Source: Vanessa cardui (lineage: Eukaryota; Arthropoda; Insecta; Lepidoptera; Nymphalidae). Taken from it: a stretch of 64,000 bases of DNA. Below are positions 44,045-51,610 of this stretch, in pieces. The stretch's first letter is position 1. The number at the start of each line of letters is the position of its first letter. The notes under the pieces are model-generated. The model saw only the letters and a program-made list of their open reading frames with translations, did no database searches and was not told where the DNA came from. The translations under genes and the position numbers were made by a program. Location: the NCBI RefSeq assembly GCF_905220365.1, contig NC_061153.1, positions 578,001-642,000 of the forward strand. Reading direction: 5' to 3'.

Positions 44045-46450
44045 CTAACTAAAATATATCATGTCTTCGTTGTTACACAACACCAGGTATTTTGGATTGC
44101 CTGGATCAGCATAATTTTTTTTTAAAATATGTATGCTTGGCACATCATCACGGTCAATTTTTTTTGTTAGAATAAACTTTAAAGGTTTTTTCACAGTCTT
44201 ATAGAACCTTATTGTGTAATATACTTCATCGTCGTCATGATCAGGCTTAACTCCTTCTATAAAGCCTACATAGTACGTCCATTTTTTTCGAGAATAGTAT
44301 CGTACCAGTACCTTATCATTCATAGCATAACCAATTTCTGTATCAAAAATAGTTTCGTCTTTTTCTTTCTTCTCAAAATTATTTTTTTCAATTTCGCAAT
44401 CAACTGTTATACCTTCCTTTTGTCTTTCTTCGCTATAATTTTTCGGTATTATCGTTTCATCTGCAGTTAAGTTTAAAGATTCTTCGCTGTTACAAATGTC
44501 TGAATCACTGTAAATACTTATACAATCTGATACACTAGTAGAGTCTTCTGAAGCCACTGCAACTCGCTTTTTGTTTCTAGTTCTGGTTCTTGTGTTGCGA
44601 TCTTCTTCCTTGATATAACTTTTTTTACCAACACCTTTACCTTTTTTTGATATGGATTTTGTCTGTAGTGGCTTTTTATTAGAATATTTTTTTGTAATAC
44701 CTGACGAACCAGGTATGGGTTCCAATGATTTAGTGCATTTTTCTTTTTTTATTTTAATAGTCTTAGGTTCATTTTTCAGATTTTTTATTTTTTCCTCCGC
44801 TGTCTTATGCTTAACAACTTCATCATGTGTTATTATTTCAGCTCCAGGTCCTAATTTGTGTCGCTTAAGTTTTACGTTGTTTCCAGTTTTAATCTTCATT
44901 AAAAGAAGTTCTTCAAAAGAAACGATTCTGTCCTCTAATATTTGAATCTTTTTAGTATCATTTGAAACACATTCTTTAATTGATTCAGGTAAATTATAAC
45001 TGGAGGGTTTATTACTATGCAGTCTAATATCAGTCTTTAGTTCGTTAGGTTTACTTAAAATTTCATCGCAAATGTAAAAATACTGTTGCTCATCATATCC
45101 TTCATGGGTTGCTTTACGACATTCTCTTGTAACGCAATCAAGGGCTAATGAGAGTAAAGTTCTCGGTGTGCACCTTTCATCCTCATGAATAGGATGTTCT
45201 TCTAAAGTAGTTTCGTCGATGTTATTTTTGTCCTCGCTACGAAGATCTTTCCATTGTTTAAGTTGCAACGAGTCATAAAGCTTCTCTTCAACAACTTCGG
45301 GATTGAAAGGGAAAATTCCGGCTTTGCGAAAACCATTGATTACAACTTGTTTATCGATTTGAGACCAAATTACTCCAATGAGCCTCGAGAATTCTCTTTT
45401 TGACAATGTTGCTCCAACATTCAATCGCTGCCATTGTACAAGTAATTGATCCCAACGATCTTTAAATGGTTTCATTACTGCCAAGTCAAGCGGCTGTAAG
45501 ACGTGACTAGTATGTGCCGGTAGTTTCAGTATAGTTACATTGGCTTTTCGAGCTTCCTCTATTATATTTAATCCGACATGGGTCGCGTGGCCATCGTAAA
45601 TGAGCAGAACTGGACGCTCTTCCCCAATTGCGGGCAAGAAAGACTTCTTGAAATAAGTTTCAAAAACATCACTCTCCATCCACCCATTTTTAGTAGCTGC
45701 GTAAGTTGTACCAGGGTAAGCGTCAGGAGACACCCACGAGTCCCACATGTATTTTCCTTTGTATATTATTAGCGGTGGTAGTTTATCTCCTTGTGCATTT
45801 GCTCCTAGTAACACTGTGGTATTTTCTTTTCCTGTCGAAGAAATTACTCGAATTGCGGCGTGCCCTTTGACTCCTACAATTCTAGTTTTTGCAGGGTCCC
45901 TGGAAAAGCTGGTCTCATCCATATTCCATATCGCGGATGGTTTTTCTAGTAGCTTCAGTTTTTTTAATGTCTCTTCGACTAATTTGAAATACGGAAATAC
46001 GATAAACGGATTTATTGCTTTTTTTCTGGAGTATTCAACAGCTTGAGGTTTTTTGACTGAAAGGTTATGCCGTTTTTTGAAACCAGTGAACCAGGAACTA
46101 CCTGGCTTGCCATTTTTAAATGAGGTCAAAATTTTGTTTTTGTTTACATACTCCGCTACCGTGTCCAATACTTCCGCTTTGGTTAATCCAAAACCATGTT
46201 TTTCCATAAGGTGTAGAGATATAGCCAATTTATTTTCTACTTCTTCCGACAATACCGTGCTTCTTCTTAAAGTATTTGACTTAGTTCTCCTATTACAGAC
46301 ATGATCCATTATGGTCATTCTAGGGATTCCATATTTTTTTGCAGCCATATATCCACTTAAAGACCCATTTCTGACCAATTCAACTGCAGCTTTTAGATTT
46401 TCTTTCGAATATGCTGCTCTTGACGTTTTCCTTATATAAATGCTTACCAT
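44045..46450 (-). CDS. pogo/jerky-like transposase
   Basis: 801 residues, no stops. N-terminal psq-type helix-turn-helix (ENLKAAVELVRNGSLSGYMA, AKKYGIPRMTIMDHV) and CENP-B-like second HTH (LMEKHGFGLTKAEVLDTVAE through GSSWFTGFKKRHNLS). The DDE core has all acidic positions: IWNMDETSF (about residue 170), LLIYDGHATHVG (about 290) and LQPLDLAVMKPFKDRW. A long basic and acidic linker leads to a C-terminal barrel-like region (GYAMNDKVLVRYYSRKKWTY), possibly a Tudor or SH3-like reader. It binds the TIRs and performs cut-and-paste transposition at TA. The start at 46450 (MVSIYIRKTSRAAYSKENL) is the first ATG. Confidence 0.9.
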   Translation of the reverse strand: MVSIYIRKTSRAAYSKENLKAAVELVRNGSLSGYMAAKKYGIPRMTIMDHVCNRRTKSNTLRRSTVLSEEVENKLAISLHLMEKHGFGLTKAEVLDTVAEYVNKNKILTSFKNGKPGSSWFTGFKKRHNLSVKKPQAVEYSRKKAINPFIVFPYFKLVEETLKKLKLLEKPSAIWNMDETSFSRDPAKTRIVGVKGHAAIRVISSTGKENTTVLLGANAQGDKLPPLIIYKGKYMWDSWVSPDAYPGTTYAATKNGWMESDVFETYFKKSFLPAIGEERPVLLIYDGHATHVGLNIIEEARKANVTILKLPAHTSHVLQPLDLAVMKPFKDRWDQLLVQWQRLNVGATLSKREFSRLIGVIWSQIDKQVVINGFRKAGIFPFNPEVVEEKLYDSLQLKQWKDLRSEDKNNIDETTLEEHPIHEDERCTPRTLLSLALDCVTRECRKATHEGYDEQQYFYICDEILSKPNELKTDIRLHSNKPSSYNLPESIKECVSNDTKKIQILEDRIVSFEELLLMKIKTGNNVKLKRHKLGPGAEIITHDEVVKHKTAEEKIKNLKNEPKTIKIKKEKCTKSLEPIPGSSGITKKYSNKKPLQTKSISKKGKGVGKKSYIKEEDRNTRTRTRNKKRVAVASEDSTSVSDCISIYSDSDICNSEESLNLTADETIIPKNYSEERQKEGITVDCEIEKNNFEKKEKDETIFDTEIGYAMNDKVLVRYYSRKKWTYYVGFIEGVKPDHDDDEVYYTIRFYKTVKKPLKFILTKKIDRDDVPSIHILKKNYADPGNPKYLVLCNNEDMIYFS

Positions 46451-46476
46451 GATGATTGTTTGATGATTTTTGTTAT

Positions 46477-46749
46477 TTAGCAGTAGTCACACTCGTCGTC
46501 AGGATAATGATCATAAATGGCAAATTGGTAGCAGCCTCGGCACCAAAAAAAGTTAAAATTTAACAAATCTTGGATAATGTTTTCATGAATTAGAAAATGA
46601 CGTGGCAAATGCAGATCCGGTTCGTAGTTACAGTTATGACAATGATTTGCAAGTATGAAGTGAGTAATTATCCATGGCCACTTCTTTTGGGATAGTGAAA
46701 CAAAATCTTGTCTTCTTAAAAATCGGTCAATTTCCAAAAAAACAGGCAT
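46477..46749 (-). CDS. Small Cys/His-rich ORF in the pogo-like element
   Basis: 90 codons on the same strand as the transposase, ending 27 bases before its ATG. Contains HCHNCNYEPDLHLPRHFLIH and FWCRGCYQFAIYDHYPDDEC, then DYC, which could bind zinc. I do not recognise it. It could be a second protein of the element, an upstream ORF, or an alternative exon. Confidence 0.5.
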   Translation of the reverse strand: MPVFLEIDRFLRRQDFVSLSQKKWPWIITHFILANHCHNCNYEPDLHLPRHFLIHENIIQDLLNFNFFWCRGCYQFAIYDHYPDDECDYC

Positions 46750-47387
46750 TCTCAGTACTTAACACATTCTGAAAAAAGAATCACTATAAATATTTCATAG
46801 TCAACGTAAGAGCGCGTAGTACTTGTCTCTAATACTCTAAATATAGTTCAAATTGTAAAATAATAATAATAGACTAAAAGATAAAAACCATCAGAATGAT
46901 GAACAATATGCATAAAATACAATTTGTTATAAAAGTTGTCAACATCTGGAATAAAGGCAAGACCGGCATATGACGGACTTCCCCTCCATAGGTAGACGGT
47001 CTTGCCCAACTATTTAATTTTAAGGTTAGAAATTTCACACCGGTACAAATACGAAACTAAAGACTTGTTCCTTAATTCAATCCCACTTATATATTAATTA
47101 AACATTAAACTACTCACGTGATCAGCGAAACTGTCAAAGTTAGTCGAATTCACCACTTTTTTTTAAACAATATCAATTACTGCACACCGCCGTCTAACTC
47201 GCAAAATAGTGAAAAAAAATGGCGGGCTCGCATATTCTAAACAAGTGATGCCAGCGACATCTATGGTATTTAGATCGGACGACCACGATAAATACTGTTT
47301 TATCAACAAAGACTTATAGCGCGCGCTTTTTAAACACACAAGTTATTGCCACGAGACGGTCTTTTACCCTAGACGAACTTACCCACA
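46750..47387. other. pogo-like element 5' non-coding and subterminal region
   Basis: Contains 'ggcaagaccggcatatgacg' (about 46955), 'gtagacggtcttgcc' (about 46991) and 'gagacggtctttta' (about 47350). No ORF. Confidence 0.65.
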
Positions 47388-47404
47388 TTGACCCTATCCA
47401 GTCA
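47388..47404 (-). repeat. Right terminal inverted repeat of the pogo-like element
   Basis: Complement reads gggtcaatgtgggtaag, one mismatch to the left repeat. Flanked by TA at 47405-47406. Confidence 0.88.
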
Positions 47405-47831
47405 TCCCGGGTCCAGCACTTACCAATGCCAAAACGCTGTCTGGCCGCAAGGAAAACCTCGTGACGGGACTTGGTTAAGAACTCAGATTGAGTAATTCCA
47501 GAGCCCTTGAGCTTCGTTTTGGCATACCAAACCTGGTTACGTATAGTTTGTTCAGCGAATTTCACAACAATAGATCTGGGCTTCTTAACAGATGAGCGAC
47601 CTAGGCGATACGATGTTGTGATACTTGAGCTGGCAAAGTTAGTTAAGTCCAAATGCTCAGCAACCAGCAGTGGTCAAAGCAGAGAGTATAAAACTTTGGA
47701 ATACATTGAAGTCCGCAGCCAGAGAAGCAGTTGTCAATGGAGTGGATGTTTTTTGCAGACCATTTTGAAACGCTGTCATCTTAGTGTTAAACATCTCTGC
47801 CATCGATGCAAGTGAATCTTTGATAGCCTCC
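47405..47831 (-). pseudogene. LINE-A2 ORF1, N-terminal and middle part
   Basis: Starts MEAIKDSLASMAEMFNTKM at 47831. After FNVFQSFILSALTTA the frame hits a TGA near 47665; the later domain continues in another frame (TSYRLGRSSVKKPRSIVVKF, ITQSEFLTKSRHEVF, RQRFGIGKCWTRDDWI). Compared with LINE-A3 about 50 residues are deleted at the junction. It is then cut by the pogo-like element at 47404. Confidence 0.85.
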
Positions 47832-48108
47832 ATAGTGTACTTGTGTCAAGTGTTTAATAAGTGGTACTAAGTGATTAATTGTAGGAATTAAGTTTGCTGG
47901 TAGGTTATATTAATCACATACACATAATATTACACTAGAATATTAAAAAAAAATGTATGTTTAATATTTTATTTTAATATTATAGTAGCACTATTGCAAA
48001 ACACGTAGTTACGTTTTTTTGTCTCCTACCCGAAATTAATATTAATTAATTAATGTATTATTAATTAATTAATTATATGTACCTAAATAAATAAAAACAA
48101 AAATTCGC
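47832..48108. other. LINE-A2 5' end and Harbinger flank
   Basis: AT-rich, with attaatt repeats at 48040-48075. The boundary between the LINE 5' end and Harbinger sequence lies here, but I could not fix it. Confidence 0.4.
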
Positions 48109-48244
48109 CTTCATAATCAGGAAATTTTATTTTTATTTCTTCCCACAACCTTTTCACTACGTGTTTTAATTTATGCCGTGGATGACCAGATGTCCAAATA
48201 GGTGGTCTAGCTAATATTTCAGCAATTAAAGATTCGGTATTCAT
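48109..48244 (-). pseudogene. Harbinger accessory MADF/BESS protein, exon 1
   Basis: MNTESLIAEILARPPIW, then LKHVVKRLWEEIKIKFPDYE: the N-terminal half of a MADF domain. Joining it to exon 2 (6151 downwards) in phase 1 gives a domain with normal spacing between the two core Trp residues. The donor after 48109 would be GC rather than GT, so it is either a rare GC-AG intron or a mutated site. The large distance to exon 2 is due to later insertions. Confidence 0.65.
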
Positions 48245-48506
48245 TTTTCGCCGCGAAAAAAACTAAATTTTTTTGATCCCAACGCGAATTCGCCGCGACT
48301 GCCGCCGACTCAGTGGTTTACGCCGCACAGTGGCGCGAAAGCTTGTTTTGCGTCTCATAAATAGGTTTAATGAATCTTCGATATTCAATATTTTGTTGAT
48401 GTACATTTCTAATGGAATGTCCAATTCACATTATATTGAACTTAAAATATTTTATTTCTCATATTTCTTTATTGAAATTTGACTTACAAGTTGATGTTCA
48501 AGAAAT
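48245..48506. other. GC-rich block (to about 48345), then AT-rich flank
   Basis: 'cgccgcgaa', 'gaattcgccgcgact' and 'ggcgcgaaagc' make this block compositionally like 4851-4972. It may be the right end of the Harbinger. Beyond 48345 there is nothing I recognise. Confidence 0.35.
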
Positions 48507-49190
48507 GACGAAAATGTATTATAAAATTTCGCCATATTTTCATTATTTTAATGAAAATGTACAAGTATTATATATGGTTAGAAAGGTTATTTAGTACATA
48601 ATTAAAAATTGTTAGAAATAGATCATTATGTATTACCCGAAGAGGTACACAGTCATTTTTATAGTATCCTATATTTTATCGCTATAAGAAACTTTGAATA
48701 GACTTTTGAAAGTTAGCGATGGCTACCGATGTCGTAATTTTTATACTCACACATAAAGGAGTTGATATAGAAACCAAGGCAAAAAAATTTTTTTGCCCGA
48801 ATCTGCCCCCTTGAAATAAAGTCAAAAATGCCTAAGGAAGGGAAAATGACGATAACGTACTACAAAATTTCGCAAGTTTACATGGCCATATATTCATTGT
48901 TTTTAATGCAAATCTATTAGTGTCGCATATCGTTAGAAAGATTATTTAATATATAATTTAAAAAAATTAGAAATAAACCATTATGTAGTAACTGACGAGG
49001 TACACAGCCATTTTTACAGTTTCCTATATTTTATTGTTATCAGTTTATTATTAAAGTTAGCGATGGCTACCGATGTTGTAATTTTTATACTCGCATATAG
49101 AGGAGTTCATATGAAAGCCAAGGCAATAAAAAAAAAATTGCCCGAATCGGCCTCCTTGGAATTAGTAAGATCAAAATTCCTTAGAAAGGT
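48507..49190 (+). repeat. Two diverged direct repeats with 341-bp period
   Basis: Unit 1 begins at 48507 (gacgaaaatgtattataaaa) and unit 2 at 48848 (gacgataacgtactacaaaa). Both share 'aaatttcgc', 'gttagaaag', 'cattatgta', 'gaggtacacag', 'gttagcgatggctaccgatg' and 'ttgcccgaatc'. No coding frame is kept between them. Origin unknown. Confidence 0.88.
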
Positions 49191-50028
49191 AAAACACAAA
49201 ATAAATAATTCATTTAATTTAAGATTATATTAACACTGCTCTGGGTGACATGTCAAATTTGAATTTCTTTTAAATATTTTAAATTATTTAGTTTTAATTC
49301 CAATTAATAGTAGTAATTCTGTATTACAATTCTTTAAAAAAGTGTCAATAGTGTTTGTGACGCATATACGCAACTAAATCGGAACAAAAGAAGAATCGAG
49401 TCGACTGTCATACTCTAACGGCCGCTTAACTTGAAATCTACGTAAACCCGGGGAGTATTTTGTTTTAAACTTTTATTTACTCTTTTTTTACACGTTCTAA
49501 ACCTAATTCGAACAAGGCTTACATGTTGTGGACAGCATCTGCCTTCTCCTTTGGCGTGATTACTGTCTCACTTTGCTTGACAATTAGTTGGAAGCAAGGT
49601 TGAAGATTTTAACATAGCCCTCAGATAGTTCTTCACAATATCTGTGCTGTGCATAGGACCCAGCTTATTTTGTAAGCTGTAATCCTTGTGTTCAGTACAT
49701 ACTACGCTTATAATATTGTTTGAAGTAGTTGACAAGTGAATAACTAAATACCTACATATTTATAAAAGTAAAATAATTAAAAATATTATATGTGATTAAC
49801 CTTTTGTAACTGGAATATCATAGTATAAAATATTATATTATATTACTTAACTTTGGACAAATTCATTGCTATTACCTTAATTGACAGTATATAAGTAATC
49901 ACATTTTGTTATATCACCTATTATTAAAATAATCAATCAGACATAGATTTGTACAATCCTGATTATATTAAATCTCTCTGCAATAGCATTTAAAAATACA
50001 TATTTCAATTATTTTACAGTTAAACAAC
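49191..50028 (+). other. Region upstream of LINE-C1 ORF1
   Basis: Probably contains the 5' UTR of LINE-C1, but its start is not defined. A T-rich tract ending in 'ttattttacag' lies 10 bases before the ORF1 ATG and looks like a splice acceptor; no matching donor was identified. Confidence 0.4.
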
Positions 50029-51552
50029 ATGGAGTATACTATTATGACCCGGAAAACTTCAATAAAAGATATGGAAGCCAAATTCCAACTCACCCTTAAA
50101 GAATTAAAATCCTCTAAAGAGTTAAGCAGACAACTTCTTCAAGAGCGTGAGGACAATGAAGAAGAGATCCAAAAAATTGTTAATAAAAACACAGAACTCA
50201 AAAGTGAGCTAGCCAAGTTGTATGAACATTGCTTAGATGTTGTTAGCGAGCGGGACAATCTTCTTAAAATTGTGACCTCATTTAAAGAGTGTAGCGATGA
50301 ACATGAAAGAGCTTTGAGTCGCATTTCAGAACTGGAAGTTAGTCTTTTAAATGCTCAAAAATCAGAGAAAGAATTAGAACAAATTAAAACAAGCCAGAAA
50401 TGTTATGCGACTGAGAGTTTGTATAATGAATTAGTTACACATGACTCTGACTGTAACACCTCCTTGCAGGAGTCTAAAATTAATCATAAATATATGAATA
50501 CACATAACAAAATAATTTTATGTAAAAAATACATAAAATTAAATAAATTTATTAATAAAACAAAAAAAATGATTAATAATACTCATAAGTATCAATATAT
50601 ATACAAAATGAGAAAGGACCGCTCACATTTGATTAATAAAATAAAATCATGTAATAATAAATTGCAAAATAAAAAATTAATGTATGACACTAATATTGAA
50701 CAAATGCAACTAGAAATTTTTAGCCTACAGAAAACTTTAGATTTTGTTAATAAAAAATATGACTTGGCTCAAAAACAGATAGAGGAACATATACATGCAG
50801 CCAATAATCTTCTTGAGCTATGTACATCCAACTTGGAACAATTTGAATCCCTATCAAATAAATGCATATGTAACTGCTTGCATACTCAAGAAAATGAGTT
50901 GGCTGCTACTAGTACTAATAATACCACAGTGCCACAACCTATCAAATTGAGTCAATGTTCACCAAAAATCCACAACCACAATAGACTGGGGTTAGGAATT
51001 AATAAAAATGTTAAAAATGTTATAGTAGTATCTGATAAGTTAGGTCAGGGCTTTGGCTCAATACTAAAAAGTGAGGTAGAAAATGTATTCAACACATGTA
51101 CACCCGGGGCAAGCTATCAGTACCAAATAAATAAGATAAGTTCTATGCATCTGGATTCCACTAATATAGTTGTTTTAATGCATGGTGACAGCTTGTCTCT
51201 GAATAAAAAAAATCTAATTAAGGATACAAAATTATTACTTGAAATTCAAAATCAAAAGAAATGTAAATTTATAATTAGTACATTTCCATATTCGCACACC
51301 TTGACAGATGCACAGAACTTACATATTTATGATTTAAATGTATGTTTATACAATGTGACTCGACATTGTAGTAATGATGTCATGTTATTTGATATTAATA
51401 AATTCATTTATAGGTTTAAGTTGACAGAGGGTACTATGTATCTACCAATTAAATCCAGAAGACAACTTGGTAACCCAATTGCTTACAATATTAATAATTA
51501 TTTTATGTGTAATGTTACCAAGGATCATATATATAATAAAAATAATAACTAA
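50029..51552 (+). CDS. LINE-C1 ORF1: coiled coil plus esterase-like domain
   Basis: 507 intact codons. Residues about 1-130 are rich in heptad-like Leu/Glu/Lys (TLKELKSSKELSRQLLQERE), as is 230-290, both likely coiled coils; 150-220 is Lys/Asn-rich. From about 330 the pattern VIVVSDKLGQGFGSILKSEV, NIVVLMHGDSLS, KFIISTFPYSH, FDINKFIYRF, LGNPIAYNI resembles the SGNH/GDSL esterase of CR1-type ORF1s, but the usual catalytic Ser and His motifs are not evident. A host coiled-coil gene is less likely because ORF2 starts 58 bases downstream. Confidence 0.75.
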   Translation: MEYTIMTRKTSIKDMEAKFQLTLKELKSSKELSRQLLQEREDNEEEIQKIVNKNTELKSELAKLYEHCLDVVSERDNLLKIVTSFKECSDEHERALSRISELEVSLLNAQKSEKELEQIKTSQKCYATESLYNELVTHDSDCNTSLQESKINHKYMNTHNKIILCKKYIKLNKFINKTKKMINNTHKYQYIYKMRKDRSHLINKIKSCNNKLQNKKLMYDTNIEQMQLEIFSLQKTLDFVNKKYDLAQKQIEEHIHAANNLLELCTSNLEQFESLSNKCICNCLHTQENELAATSTNNTTVPQPIKLSQCSPKIHNHNRLGLGINKNVKNVIVVSDKLGQGFGSILKSEVENVFNTCTPGASYQYQINKISSMHLDSTNIVVLMHGDSLSLNKKNLIKDTKLLLEIQNQKKCKFIISTFPYSHTLTDAQNLHIYDLNVCLYNVTRHCSNDVMLFDINKFIYRFKLTEGTMYLPIKSRRQLGNPIAYNINNYFMCNVTKDHIYNKNNN

Positions 51553-51610
51553 TTTACATTAACACTGACAAAAGTAAGGATATTAAAATTCATAGTTTAA
51601 ACTGAATAAA

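Larger units (their letters stand above)
42902..47404 (-). mobile_element. pogo-like (Tc1/mariner superfamily) DNA transposon, apparently intact
   Basis: Terminal inverted repeats aggtcaatgtgggtaag (42902-42918) and its complement at 47388-47404 match at 16 of 17 positions, flanked by TA on both sides (42900-42901 and 47405-47406). It sits inside LINE-A2 ORF1. The 801-codon transposase is uninterrupted. A second small ORF (46477-46749) lies upstream of it. Subterminal motifs 'aagaccggcata' and 'gacggtctt' recur in both ends. Confidence 0.9.
32922..47860 (-). mobile_element. LINE-A2, CR1/Jockey-group LINE, split by LINE-B2 and a pogo-like element
   Basis: Minus strand. ORF2 at 33255-36166; ORF1 at 42738-42901 plus 47405-47831; the 3' tail is an (ATTC/TTCA)n stretch at about 32922-32935. 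LINE-B2 (36613-42633) lies between the ORFs and the pogo-like element (42902-47404) inside ORF1. The 5' end is not precise. Confidence 0.82.
4850..48345 (+). mobile_element. PIF/Harbinger DNA transposon, split by nested insertions
   Basis: The pieces of a two-gene Harbinger element are spread over about 43 kb. Transposase exons: 4973-5268, 6267-6537 and (after a copia insertion) 31968-32637, plus strand. MADF/BESS exons: 48109-48244 and 5581-6151, minus strand. Removing the copia (6538-31967 plus one ataat copy) and LINE-A2 (from 32922 to about 47860) would leave roughly 3 kb, a normal size for the superfamily. The outer ends are approximate because no terminal inverted repeats were aligned. 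The D-to-H change and frameshifts indicate an old inactive copy. Confidence 0.65.

Noticed and set aside
32880..47900. Target duplication of LINE-A2 (gaattaa on both sides)
   Set aside because: A 7-base match exists, but it does not abut the tail on the left side, so chance cannot be excluded.
4851..48345. Harbinger terminal inverted repeats
   Set aside because: Both ends of the element are GC-rich with related short words, but I could not align them as inverted repeats or find a 3-bp target duplication.
50029..51552. Host coiled-coil gene
   Set aside because: It ends 58 bases before a LINE endonuclease on the same strand and has a CR1-like C-terminal half, so LINE ORF1 is the better reading.
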